The position numbers were made by a program, and so were the translations under genes. Positions 1 to 10,829 of a stretch of 64,000 nt of DNA are shown piece after piece. The notes below the pieces were generated by a model, which was given only the letters and a program-made list of their open reading frames with translations, did no database searches and had not been told where the DNA came from. The stretch comes from Callorhinus ursinus (Eukaryota; Chordata; Mammalia; Carnivora; Otariidae), in contig NW_020313044.1 in NCBI RefSeq assembly GCF_003265705.1, forward strand, positions 7,101,647 to 7,165,646, in the 5' to 3' direction. The stretch's first letter is position 1; each line of letters opens with the position of its first letter.

Positions 1-3000
1 GCTCTTTCCACAGTTTGGCTATTGTGGACATTCCTGCTATAAACATTGGGGTGTGCGTACCCCTTCGGATCCCTGCATTTGTAACTTTGGGGTAAATACC
101 AGTAGTGCAATGGCTAGATCGTGTGGTAGCTCTATTTACAATGGTTTGAGGAACCTCCATACTGTTTTCCAGAGAGGTTGCACCAACTTGCATTCCCACC
201 AACAGTGTAGGAGGGTTCCCCTTTCTCCACATCCCCGCCAGCATCTGTCGTTTCCTGACTAGTTAATCTTAGCCATTCTGACTGCTGTGAGGTGGTATCT
301 CATGGAAGTTTTGATTTCGATTTCCCTGATGCTGAGCGATGTTGAGCACTTTTTCATGTGTCTGTTGGCCACTTGGATGTCTTCTTTGGAAAAATGTCTG
401 TTCATGTCTTCTGCCCATTTCGTGATTGGATTATTTGTTCTTTGGGTGTTGAGTTTGATAAGTTCTTTATAGATTTGGGATACTAGCCCTTTATCTGGTA
501 TGTCATTTGCAAATATTTTCTCCCATTCTGTCGGTTGTCTTTTGGTTTTGTGGACTGTTTCTTTTGCTGTGCAAAAGCTTTTTATCTTGATGAAATCCCA
601 ATACTTCATTTTTGCCCTTGCTTCCCTTGCCTTTGGCGATGTTTCTAGGAAGAAGTTGTTGCGGCTGAGGTCGAAGAAGTTGCTACCTGTGTTCCCCTTT
701 AGAATTTTGATGGACTACTGTCTCACGTTTAGGTCTTTCAACCATTTGGAGTCTATTTTTGTGTGTGGTGTAAGGAAATGCTCCAGTTTCATTCTTCTGC
801 ATGTGGCTGTCCAAATTTCCCAACACCATTTGTTGAAGAGACTGTCTTTTTGCCATTGGACATTCTTTCCTGCGTTGTCAAAAATAAGTTGACCATAGAG
901 TTGGGGGTCCATTTCTGGGCTCTCAATTCTGTTCCATTGATCTATATGTCTGTTTTTGTGCCAGTACCATACTGTCTTGATGATGACAGCTTTGTAATAG
1001 AGCTGGAAGTCCGGAATTGTGATGCCGCCAGCTTTGCTTTTCTTTTTCAATATTCTTCTGGCTATTCGGGGTCTCTTCTGGTTCCATACAAATTTTAGGA
1101 TTCTTTGTCCATTATTTTGAAAAAAGTGGATGATATTTTGATGGGGATTGCATTGAATGTGTAGATTGCTCTAGGTAGCATTGACATCTTCACAATGTTT
1201 GTTCTTCCAATCCATGAGCATGGAATGTTTTTCCATTTCTTTGTGTCTTCTTCAATTTCTTTCATGAGTATTTTATAGTTTTCTGAGTACAGATCCTTTG
1301 CCTCTTTGGTTAAATTTATTCCTAGGTATCTTACGGTTTTGGGTGTAATTGTAGATGGGATCGACTCCTTATTTCTCTCTCTTCTGTCTTGTTGTTGGTG
1401 TATAGGAATGCCACTGATTTCTGTGCATTGATTTTATATCCTGCTACTTGACTGAATTCCTGTATGAGTTCTAGCAGTTTTGGGGTGGAGTCTTTTGGGT
1501 TTTCCACATACAGTATTATATTATCTGCAAAGAGTGAGAGTTTGACTTCCTCTTTGCCAATTTGGATGCCTTTGATTTCTTTTTGTTGTCTGATTGCTGT
1601 GGCTAGGACTTCTAATACTATGTTGAATAGCAGTGGTGAGAGTGGACATCCCTGCTGTGTTCCTGACCTTAGGGGAAAAGCTCTCAGCTTTTCCCCATTG
1701 AGAATGATATTGGCTGTAGGTTTCTCATAGATGGCTTTTATGATATTGAGGTATGTACCTGCTATCCCTATACTGAAGAGTTTTGATCAAGAAAGGATGC
1801 TGCGCTTTGTCAAATGCTTTTTCTGCATCTATTGAGAGGATCATATGATTATTGTTCTTTCTTTGGTTAATGTATTGTATCACGTTGATTGATTTGCGGA
1901 TGTTGAACCAGGCTTGTATCCCAGGGATAAATCCCACTTGGTCATGGTGAATAATCCTTTTAATGTACTGTTGGATCCTATTGGCTAGTATTATGGTGAG
2001 AATTTTTGCATCCATGTTCATCAAGGATATTGGTCTGTAGTTCTCCTTTTTGATGGGGTCTTTGTCTGGTTTGGGGATCAAGGTAATGGTGTCCTCATAA
2101 AATGAGTTTGGAAGTTTTCCTTCCATTTCTCTTTTTTGGAAGAGTTTCAGGAGAATAGGTATTAATTCTTCTTTAAATGTCTGATAGAATTCCCCTGGGA
2201 AGCCCTCTGGCCCTGGGCTTTTGTTTGTTGGGAGATTTTGGATGACTGCTTCAATTTCCTTAGTGGTTATAGGTCTGTTCAGGTTTTCTATTTCTTCCTG
2301 GTTCAATTTTGGTAGTTGATACATCTCTAGGAATGCATCCATTTCTTCCAGGTTATCTAATTTGCTGGCATAGAGTTGCTCGTAATATGTTCTTATAATT
2401 GTTTGTGTTTCTTTGGTGTTGGTTGTGATCTCTCCTCTTTCATTCATGATTTTGTTGATTTGGGTCCTTTCTCTTTTATTTTGGATAAGTCTGGCCAAGG
2501 GGTTATCAATCTTGTTAATTCTTTCAAAGAACCAGCTCCTAGTTTCGTTGATCTGTTCTACTGTTCTTTTGGTTTCTAGTTCATTGATTTCTGCTCTGAT
2601 CTTTATTATTTCTCTTCTCCTGCTGGGTTTAGGCTTTATTTGCTGTTCTTTCTCCAGCTCCTTTAGGTGTAGGGTTAGGTTGTGTAATTGAGACCTTTCT
2701 TGTTTCTTGAGAAAGGCTTGTATTGCTATATAATTTCCTCTCAGGACTGCCTTTGCTGTATCCCAAAGATTTTGAACAGTTGTGTTTTCATTTTCATTGG
2801 TTTCCATGAATTTTTTTAATTCTTCTTTAATTTCCTGGTTGACCCATTCATTCCTTAGTAGGATGCTCTTTAGCCTCCATGTATTTGAGTTCTTTCCGAC
2901 TTTCCTCTTGTGGTTGAGTTCTAGTTTCAAAGCATTGTGGTCTGAAATTATGCAGGGAATGAGCCCAATCTTTTGGTACCAGTTGAGACCTGATTTGTGA

Positions 3001-3678
3001 CCTAGGATGTGATCAATTCTGGAGAATATTCCATGGGCACTAGAGAAGAATGTGTATTCCGTTGCTTTGGGATGGAATGTTCTGAATATATCTGTGAAGT
3101 CCATTTGGTCCAGTGTGTCATTCAAAATCTTTATTTCCTTGTTTATCTTTTGCTTAGATGATCTGTCCATTTCAGTCAGGGGGGTGTTAAAGTCCCCCAC
3201 TATTATTGTATTGCTGTCAATGTGTTTCTTCGCTTTTGTTATTTTTTTTTTAAGATTTTATTTATTTATTTGAGAGAGAGAGAATGAGAGATAGAGAGCA
3301 CGAGAGGGAAGAGGGTCAGAGGGAGAAGCAGACCCCCTGCTGAGCAGGGAGCCCCATGTGGGACTCGATCCCGGGACTCCAGGATTATGACCTGAGCTGC
3401 AGGCAGTCGCTTAACCAACTGAGCCACCCAGGCGCCCTCTTCGCTTTTGTTATTAATTGCCTTATATAATTGGCTGCTCCCATGTTCAAGGCATAGATAT
3501 TTACAATTGTTAGATCTTCTTGTTTGATAGACCCTTTAAGTAGGATATAGTGTCCTTCCTCATCTCTTATTACAGTCTTTGGTTTTAAATCTAATTTGTC
3601 TGATATAAGGATTGCCACCCCAGCTTGCTTCTGGTGTCCATTAGCATGGTAAATGGTTTTCCACCCCCTCACTTTCAA
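1..3678 (-). pseudogene. L1 copy A ORF2 (endonuclease/reverse transcriptase), broken
   Basis: ORF2p nicks target DNA and reverse-transcribes L1 RNA on it. The longest surviving frame, 1725-3200 (491 codons), carries the second half of the AP-type endonuclease (GDFNTPLT, then the [10 protein letters not shown] motif) and the first half of the reverse transcriptase ([24 protein letters not shown]). The endonuclease part upstream (about 3440-3678, GWKTIYHANGHQKQAGVAIL) is cut off by the SINE at 3244-3437. After AEKAFDK the frame breaks near 1777, where copy B has two more bases (ctatactctgaag versus ctatactgaag). The catalytic FADD motif, at 1520-1531, reads FADN. The C-terminal part continues in other frames to position 1 and beyond the window. 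The first ~52 codons are absent. Confidence 0.93.
3244..3437 (-). mobile_element. Can-SINE in L1 copy A
   Basis: A complete carnivore tRNA-Lys-type SINE in reverse: poly-T and aagattttatttattt at the left, gagccacccaggcgccc at the right (the reverse of the tRNA-like 5' head). The flanking target duplication cttcgcttttgttatt is perfect at 3228-3243 and 3439-3454. It splits the L1 endonuclease coding region, so it is younger than copy A. The middle is rich in gagaga and lacks the 'aacacaagcaggggga' block seen in the other SINE subtype here. Confidence 0.96.
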
Positions 3679-3689
3679 TCTTGGGAATT

Positions 3690-5114
3690 GATAAGATAAG
3701 AAGTTGTTTGAAAAAAGAAAGAAGATTTAAAAAAGAGAGAATGTGATCAGGCAGGAGACTAGAACAAAGCCATACACTAGTGATTTAGGGTATATTTTGA
3801 TCTGTTAGAAGAAAATGTATCTCAAAATTTTAAAGAGAGAACAACTTATATATATATATATATGTACGCCAAGTAAGGGTAACTAGTATGAAGGGATAAA
3901 ATATAATTCTAAAAATAAAAAATAAAAAATGTTTTCTTTAAAAAAAGGGATTGATAAGATGTTGGTTGAAAAAGGGAGAAAGAGAAATTAAAAAAAAAGT
4001 TTAAAAAATTAACTTTGAAAAACTAATGAATCATGGTAATAAAAGCCATGAATTCTATGTGCAGTATTCCCCTAGCGCTTGAGTTCTCCCGTTCTTCTTG
4101 ATCGGTAAACTTGGTCTTGGCTTGCTGGCTGTTCATGCTGATCATCTGGGGGAGGGGCCTGTTGCTGTGGTTCCCAAATCTTTGCCAGAGGCGGAATTGC
4201 CCTGCCCTTTTCGGTCCGGGGTAAGCAAGCTGCTTGGGTTTGCTCTCAGGAGCTTTTGTTCCCTGCAAGCTTTCTGTACGGAAAGTACGGCTTTGGAGGA
4301 TGACAGTGAAAGTGGCGGCCTCCCAATCTCTGCCCCAGAGGAGGCAAGAACTCGGGGCTCCACTCCTTAGTGCGCCCCCAGAGAAAAGCAGACAGTCACT
4401 CCCGTGTCCCCGGTCTCTGGCCGCACTCCGTGCTCACCCGGCCTGTGACCGAGTGTTTCTATCTCTGGCACCCGACCCCGTGTGGAGTCTCCAAACCCTG
4501 CAGATCCCTGCGGTGCGCTCCTGCACTGCTCCTCCTGGGGGAGGAAGGGGAGTCTCCCAGGATCTGCCGCTTGTTGGGTCCCTGCTGGAGGAGCAGTGGC
4601 CCAACTATGCTGCGGATCACAGTTTATGGCAACCCCGAGCTGAGAGCCCGCGCCTCGGCTCCGTCTCTGCAGCCGGCTTCCCCACTCCGATAGCCGGGAG
4701 CTCTGCCGCACTCAGGCACCTCTGGTCTTTCTGTGACCCTGAGGGTCCTGAGACCACACTGTCCTGCGAGGGTTCCACCCCCGCTTAGCCACTGGAGTGA
4801 CGTCCCTCAGCGGAGCCCACTTCTAAAAGTTCCGATTTTGTGCTCCGCGGCTCTATCACTTGCCAGAAGTGGCCGACGGAGGCCCCCTCCCCCGCCATCT
4901 ATCCTCCCGAATATCGCCTCAGATTCACTTCTCCGCACGTCCTACCTTCCAGAAAGTGGTCGCTTTTCTGTTCAGAGAGTTGTTGCTACTCTCCTCTTTG
5001 ATCTCCTGTTGAGTTCGTAGGTGTTCAGACTGGTTTGATCCCTATTCAGCTGAAGTCCTGAGACCAGACGAAATCCAGGTCTCCTACTCCTCTGCCATCT
5101 TGCTCCACCTCCTC
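3690..5114 (-). promoter_or_regulatory. L1 copy A 5' UTR / internal promoter region
   Basis: The L1 5' UTR acts as an internal RNA polymerase II promoter. The upper part, about 4140-5114, is GC- and CpG-rich in an otherwise AT-rich window. At 5094-5102 the minus strand reads CAAGATGGC, a few bases from the L1 5' end; this resembles the YY1 core that sets the start site in human L1. The lower part (about 3690-4030) is A-rich and holds one full copy of a ~245-bp unit that is present twice in copy B. Short open frames in the GC-rich part are not conserved in copy B. Activity is inferred, not shown. Confidence 0.8.
4585..4945 (-). other. Candidate intron in L1 5' UTR, absent from copy B
   Basis: These 361 bp are present in copy A and cleanly missing from copy B (junction 12088/12089). 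Read in L1 sense, the segment begins GTAGGACG after ...CTGGAAG and ends CTGCTCCTCCAG before CAGGGACCC. That gives a GT donor in an AAG|GT context and a pyrimidine-rich AG acceptor. The flanks on both sides align base for base with copy B apart from scattered point changes. A 2-bp repeat (ct) at the edges allows three equivalent placements, one of which is exact GT-AG. Confidence 0.7.
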
Positions 5115-5117
5115 ATC

Positions 5118-6040
5118 ATGCACTTTTTTTATTATGTTATGTTAATCACCATACATTACATCATTAGTTTTTGATGTAGTGTTCCATGATTAATTGTTCA
5201 TGTATAATACCCAGGGCCCCATTCAGTACATGCCCTCATTAATACCCATCACCAGGCTAATCCATCCCCCCACCCCATCCCCTCCAGAACCCTTAGTTTG
5301 TTTCTCAGAGTCCATAGTCTCTCATGGTTCGTCTTGCCCTCCAATTTCCCCCCCTTCATTTTTCCCTTCCTACTATATTCTTTTTTTTTTTTTTAACATA
5401 TAATGTATTATTTGTTTCAGAGGTACAGGTCTGTGATTCAACAGTCTTATACAATTCGCAGCGCTCACCATAGCATATATCCTTGCCACGGCCCGCGTAC
5501 AAGGTCGAACAGGGATGAGGGCAAGAGAATGAAACATAAAAGTATGGGAACAGGAGGGTTGCCCACGGGGGTGCCGCGAGCAACAACTTTATTCTTTCTC
5601 ACACACTTTATATAGGCTTAGGTTATATAACAATAGGACATAAACAAGTTCCACAGGTTCCTCCCTGCCCTTCTCCTGGCTCCGTCCCGAGTTTCTGGTT
5701 CAAGGCCAGGTTCCTCAAGCGCATAGTTTCTTCCCTGTTTTGCTTACGCGGTATGCCTTCAAAGGGCCCGGTGCGCTATTTTTCAGGGTCTATCAATAAC
5801 ACTGTGGTTTTCTTGGCCTATATACAACTCAGGCTAGCCAATACAACATGTTCTTGTATGGGGGCAGTCAGGTGGCCATGGTTCAAAGGGATCAGGGAGC
5901 CTTTGCTCTACCTGATTAACCCCCTTGTTGCTCATGGCTCCCGACATATCCTCACCAATGTCTATCACCCAGCCACCTCATGCCTCCCACCCCTCACCAC
6001 TCCAGAAACCCTCAGTTTGTTTCCTGAGATTAAGAATTCC
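5118..6040 (-). other. L1 copy B 3' UTR with nested LTR
   Basis: The segment matches the 3' UTR of copy C (61408-61865): reverse-strand A-tail, the tail-proximal 'ttagtttttgatgtagtgtt' block, a C-rich stretch (reverse of the L1 G-rich tract) near 5260-5290 and again at 5985-5995, and a T14 run at 5381-5394. Removing 5484-5946 plus one copy of the 6-bp duplication restores colinearity with copy C. Confidence 0.9.
5484..5946 (-). mobile_element. Solo LTR of a class II-type endogenous retrovirus
   Basis: A 463-bp insertion in the L1 copy B 3' UTR, absent from copy C. It starts TG and ends CA on the plus strand, and is flanked by a perfect 6-bp duplication tatcct (5478-5483 and 5947-5952). Six-bp duplications are typical of class II (betaretrovirus/ERVK-like) elements. 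On the minus strand it reads TGTCGGGAGCC at its start, has a TATA box TATATAAA (5607-5614) and, about 15 bp downstream, a polyadenylation signal AATAAA (5588-5593), giving U3-R-U5 order. No gag, pol or env lies alongside, so it is a solo LTR left by LTR-LTR recombination. The intact duplication and several surviving CpGs suggest it is fairly young. The family is not identified. Confidence 0.9.
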
Positions 6041-6172
6041 TCATATCAGTAAGATCATATGATACATGTCTTTCTCTGATTGACTTATTTCGCTCAGCAT
6101 AATACCCTCCAGTTCCATCCATGTTGTTGCAAATGGCAAGATTTCATTCCTTTTGATGGCTCCATAATATTC

Positions 6173-6242
6173 CATTGTGTATGTGTGTGTATGTATATGT
6201 ATGTGTGTATATGTGTGTGTGTATATATATGTATATATACAC
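6173..6242. repeat. (TG)n/(TA)n microsatellite in copy B
   Basis: Alternating tgtgtg/tatata run in L1 copy B, near the ORF2 C-terminus, where copy C has only 'gtatatacatac'. This is an expansion after insertion. Confidence 0.85.
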
Positions 6243-7227
6243 ACCACCTCTTCTTTATCCAATATCTCTTGATGGACATCTTGGCTCTTTCCAAAGTTTA
6301 GCTATTGTGGACAATGCTGCTATAAATATTGGTGTGCACCTACCCATTCGGATCCCTACATTTGTATCTTTGGAGTAACTACCCAGTAGCGCAATTGTTG
6401 GGTCATATGGTAGCTCTGTTTTCAACACTTGAGGAACCTCCATACTGTTTTTCAGAGTGGTTGCACCAGCTTATATCCCTACCAATGGTGTAGGAGGGTT
6501 TCCCTTTCTCCACATCCCCACCAACATCTGTCATTTCCTGACTTGTTCATTTTAGCCATTCTGACTGGTGTGAGGTGGTATCTCATTGAGGTTTGGATTT
6601 GGATTTCCCTGATGCCGAGCGATGTGGAGTACTTTTTCTTGTGTTTGTTGGCCATTTAGATGTCTTTTCTGGACAAATGTCTGTTTACGTCTTCTGCCAT
6701 TTCTTGATTGGATCATTTGTTCTTTGGGTGTTGAGTTTGAAAAGTTCTTTATACATTTTGGATACTAGCCCTTTATCTGATATGTCATTTGCAAATATCT
6801 TCTCCCATTCTGTCCGTTGTCTTTTGGTTTTGTTGACTATTTCTTTTGCTGTGCAAAAGCTTTTTATCTTGATGAAGTCCTAATAGTTCATTTTTGCCTT
6901 TGCTTCCCTTGCCTTTGGCGATGTTCCTAGGAAGAAGTTGCTGAGGCTGAGGTCGAAGAGGTTGCTGCCTGTGTTCTCCTTTAGGATGTTGATGGACTCC
7001 TGTCTCACACTGAGGTCTTTCAACCATTTTGAGTCTATTTTTGTGTTTGGTGTAGGGAAATGGTCTAGTTTCATTCTTCTGTATGTCGCTGTCCAATTTT
7101 CCCAACACCATTTTTTGAAGAGACTGTCTTTTCCATTGGACATTCTTTTCTGCTTTGTCGAAGATGAGTTGACCATAGAGTTGAGGGTCCATTTCTGTGC
7201 CCTCTCTTTTGTTCCATTGATCTATGT

Positions 7228-7352
7228 GGAGCAGGTTTGTTAGAAGAGTGTGAGTTGCTGATAGAGAAGGAAGGAATGATTAATTCATGTACAGGCACCA
7301 TGACGTCGGTGTTCTGAGGGAACAGTGTGAGGTATGGAGAAGTTTTGATATG
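7228..7352. other. Non-L1 filler inside copy B ORF2
   Basis: Copies A (about 940-1005) and C (about 63000-63060) are colinear here. Copy B leaves that alignment after 'gttccattgatctat' and rejoins at 'tagagcttgaagtc', with about 125 bp of unrelated sequence in place of about 65 bp of ORF2. I see no flanking duplication, A-tail or repeat match in it. It includes atgacgtcggtg. Confidence 0.7.
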
Positions 7353-10027
7353 GCTAGAGCTTGAAGTCTGGAATTGTGATACCACCAGCTTTGCGTTTCT
7401 TCTTCAACATTCCTCTGGCTATTCAGGGTCTTTTCTGGTTCCATAAAAATTTTAGGATTATTTGTTCCATTTCTTTGAAGAAAGTGGATCGTATTTTGAT
7501 GGGGATAGCTTTGAATGTGTAAATTGCTCTAGGTAGCATTGACATCTTCACAATGTTTGTTCTTCCAATCCATGAGCATGGACCGTTTTTCCAGTTCTTT
7601 GTGTCTTCCTCAATTTCTTTCATGAGTTTTTTTATAGTTTTCTGAGTACAGATTCTTTGCGTCTTTGGTTAGATTTATTCCTAGGTATCTTATGATTTGG
7701 GGTGCACTTGTAAATGGGATCGACTCCTTAATTTCTCTTTCTTCTGTCTTGTTGTTGGTGTATAGGAATGCCACTGACTTCTGTGCATTGATTTTATATC
7801 CTGCCACTTTACTGAATTCCTGTATGAGTTCTAGCAGTTTTGTGGTGGAGTCTTTTGGTTTTTCACATAAAGTATCATATCATTTGCAAAGAGTGAGAGT
7901 TTGACTACTTCTTTGCCAATTTGGATGTTTTTATTTCTTTTTGTTTTCTGATTGCTGTGGCTAGGACTTCTAGTAATTTGTTGAATAGCAGTGGTGATGG
8001 TGGACGTCCCTGTCCTGTTCGTGACCTTAGGGGGAAAGCTCTCAGTTTTTCCCCATTGAGAATGATATTTGCTGTGTATTTTTCATAGATGGCTTTTATG
8101 ATATTGAGGTATGTACCTTCTATCCCTATACTCTGAAGAGTTTTGATCAAGAAAGGATGGTGTACTTTGTCAAATGCTGTTTCTGCCTCTATTGAGAGGA
8201 TCATATGTTTCTTGTTCTTTTCTTAATGTATTGAATCACATTAATTGATTGGCGGATGTTGAACCAACCTTGCAGCCCAGGGCTAAATCCCCCTTGGTCA
8301 TGGTGAATAATCCTTTTAATGTACTGTTGGATCTTATTGGCTAGTACTTTGGTGAGAGTTTTTGCATCCATTTTCATCAGGGACATTGGTGTGTAATTCT
8401 CCTTTTTGATGGGGTCTTTGGTTTTGGGATCGAGGTAGAAGTGGACTCATAAAATGAGTTCGGAAGTTTTCCTTCCATTTCTATTTTTTGGAACAGTTTC
8501 CGAAGAATAGGTATTAATTCTTCTTGAAATGTTTGATAGAATTCCCCTGGGAAGTCATCTGGCCGTGGGCTTATTTTGTTGGGAGATTTTGGATGACTGC
8601 TTCAATTTCCTTAGTGGTTATAGGTCTGTTCAGGTTTTCTATTTCTTCCTGGTTTAGTTTTGGTAGTGTACAGGTCTCTAGGAATGCATCCATTTCTTCC
8701 AGGTTATCTAATTTGCTGCCATAGAGTTGTTCATTATATGTTCTTATAATTGTTTGTATTTCTTTGGTGTTGGTTGTGATTGCTCTTTCATTCATGATTT
8801 TATTGATTTGGGTCCTTTCTCTTTTCTTTTTGATAAGTCTGGCCAGGGGGTTTATCAATCTTACTAATTCTTTCAGAGAACCAACTCCTAGTTTCGTTGA
8901 TCTGTTCTACTGTTCTTTTGGTTTCTATTTCATTGATTTCTGCTCTGATCTTGATTATTTCTCCTGCTCGGTTTAGGCTTTATTCGCTGTTCTTTCTCCA
9001 GCTGCCTTAGGGGTAGGGTTAGGTTGTGTAATTGAGACCTTTCTTGTTTCTTGAGAAAGGCTTCTATTGCTGTATACTTTCCTCTTAGGACTGCCTTCGC
9101 TGCATCCCAAAGATTTTGAACAGTTGTGTTTTCATTTTCATTTGTTTACACGAATTTTTTATAAGTTCCTGGTTGACCCATTCATTCTTTAGTAAGATGC
9201 TCTTTAGCTTCCTTGTATTTGAGTTCTTTCTGACTTTCCTCTTGTGATTGAATTCTAGCTTCAAAGCATAGTGGTCTGAAAATGATCCCAATCTTTTGGT
9301 ACCCGTTGAGACCTGATTTGTGACCTGGGATGTGATCTATTCTGGAGAATGTTCCATGGACACTAGGGAAGAATGTGTATTCTGTTGCTTTGGGATGAAA
9401 TGTTCTGAATATATCTGTAAAGTTCAATTGGTCCAGTGTGTCATTTAAAGTCTTTATTTCCTTGTTGATCTTTTGCTTAGATGATCTGTCCATTTTAGTC
9501 AGGGGTGTGTTAAAATCTCCCACTATTATTGTATTGTTGTTGGTGTGTTTCTTTGCTTTTGTTATTAATTGGCTTATATAATTTGTTGCTCCCATGTTAG
9601 GGGCATAGATATTTACAATTGTTAGATCTTCTTGTTGGATAGACCCTTTAAGTAGGATATAGTGTCCTTTCTCATCTCTTATTTTAGTCTTTGGCTTAAA
9701 ATCTGATTTGTCTGATATAAGGATTGCCCCCCCCCCCCGCTTTCTTTTGGTGTCTGTTAGTATGGTAAATGGTTTCCCACCTCCTCACTTTCAATCCGGA
9801 GGTGTCTTTGGGTCTAAAATGGGTCTCTTGCAGACAGCATATCCATGGGTCATATTTTTGTATCCAATCTGATAGCCTGTGTCTTTTGATTGGGGCATTT
9901 ATCCTATTTACATTCAGGGTAAGTATTGAAGGATATGAATTTAGTGCCATTGTATTGCCTGTAAGGTGACTGTTACTGTATATTGTCTGTGTTCCTTTCT
10001 GGTCTGTTACTTTTAGTCTCTCTTTGC

Positions 10028-10825
10028 TTAGAGGACCCCTTTCAATATTTCTTGTAGGGCTGGTTTCATGTTTGCAAATTCCTATTTTTTGTTTGTCATG
10101 GAAGCTTTTTATCTCTCCATTTTCAGTGACAACCTTGCTGGATATAGTATTCTTGGCTGCATATTTTTCTCGTTTAGTGCTCTGAATATGTCATGCCAGT
10201 CCTTTCAGGCCTGCCAGGTCTCTGTGGATAGATCTGTTGCCAGTCTAATGTTTCTACCATTTTAGGTTACATCTCTTCTCCCAAGCTGCTCTGAGGATTT
10301 TCTCTTTGTCTCTGAGACTTGTACATTTTACTATTAGATGTTGGGGTGTTGACCTATTTTTATTTATTTTGAGGGGGTTTTCTGTGCCTTCTGGATTTTG
10401 ATGCCTGTTTCCTACCCCAGGTTAGGGAAGTTCTGTGCTATAATTTGCTGCAATATACCTTCTGCCCCCCTCTCTCTTTCTTCTTCTGGGATCCCAGTTA
10501 TTCTAATATTGTTTTGGCTTATGGTTTCGCTTATCTCTTGAATTCTGCCCTTGTGATCCATTAGTTGTTTATCTCTCTTTTTCTCAGCTTCTGTATTTTC
10601 CATCATTTGGTCTTCATTATCACTAATTCTCTCTTCTGCCTCATTTCTCCTTGCAGTTAGAGCCTCCATTTTTGCCTGCACCTCATTAATAGCCTTTTTG
10701 ATATTGACTTGGTTAGATTTTAGTTCTTTTATTTCTCCAGAAAGGGTTTCTCTAATATCTTCCATACTTTTTTCAAGCCCAGCTAGTATCTTTATAATCG
10801 TCATTCTGAACTCTAGCTCCGACAT
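10028..10825 (-). pseudogene. L1 copy B ORF1 (RNA-binding chaperone), broken
   Basis: ORF1p is the trimeric RNA-binding protein that coats L1 RNA. The frame 10412-10825 starts MSELEFRMTIIKILAGLEKSM, then has a heptad-rich coiled coil and the family signature NNIRITGIPEEERE leading to IIAQNFPNLG. The next codon is TAG, where a K or R codon is expected before ETGIKIQKAQKTP. The C-terminal part continues with further frame changes to QPRILYPARL and PALQEILKGVL, with a stop at 10028-10030. The true start may lie slightly upstream of 10825, where the frame is interrupted. Copy A lacks ORF1 entirely. Confidence 0.88.
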
Positions 10826-10829
10826 CTTA

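Larger units (their letters stand above)
1..5114 (-). mobile_element. L1 copy A (carnivore LINE-1), internally deleted
   Basis: A LINE-1 read on the minus strand; its 3' end (last ~190 bp of ORF2 plus the 3' UTR) lies off the left edge. From right to left it holds a GC-rich 5' UTR (about 5114 to 4030), an AT-rich lower 5' UTR (about 4030 to 3690), then directly the ORF2 endonuclease domain from about 3678. All of ORF1 and about the first 50 codons of ORF2 are missing compared with copy B (5118-12254). A SINE is inserted at 3244-3437. Copy B ends at once on its 5' side, so the two L1s are head-to-tail. ORF2 is disabled by frameshifts and by a changed reverse-transcriptase active site. The mostly readable frames suggest a fairly young but dead insertion. 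Confidence 0.95.
6041..9950 (-). pseudogene. L1 copy B ORF2 (endonuclease/reverse transcriptase), broken
   Basis: The start is at 9950 (MALNSYPSILTLNVNRINA), the usual ORF2p N-terminus, with the endonuclease motif LQETHF soon after. The stop is at 6041-6043 after the C-terminal EGIMLSEISQSEKDMYHM. Pieces in different frames include the endonuclease GDFNTPLT and FSRIDHI (9182-9595), RT fingers/palm segments (8571-8858, 8201-8386, 7905-8204) and the region after the active site, GYKINAQKS (7610-7807). The catalytic motif at 7879-7890 reads FAND instead of FADD. A C12 run (9727-9738) is about four bases longer than the same spot in copy A and shifts the frame. At 7228-7352 unrelated sequence replaces about 65 bp. 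Non-functional. Confidence 0.93.

Noticed and set aside
1725..3200. A 491-codon open frame as a possible host gene
   Set aside because: It is L1 ORF2 (endonuclease and reverse-transcriptase motifs), colinear with copies B and C, and broken on both sides.
4367..4788. Overlapping frames of over 100 codons in GC-rich DNA at 4234-4788 as a possible gene
   Set aside because: They lie in the L1 5' UTR, are present on both strands because stops are rare in GC-rich DNA, and are not kept in copy B.
5403..6052. Short frames within and around the LTR as retroviral coding remnants
   Set aside because: The insert is only 463 bp with LTR signals end to end; no gag, pol or env motif is visible.
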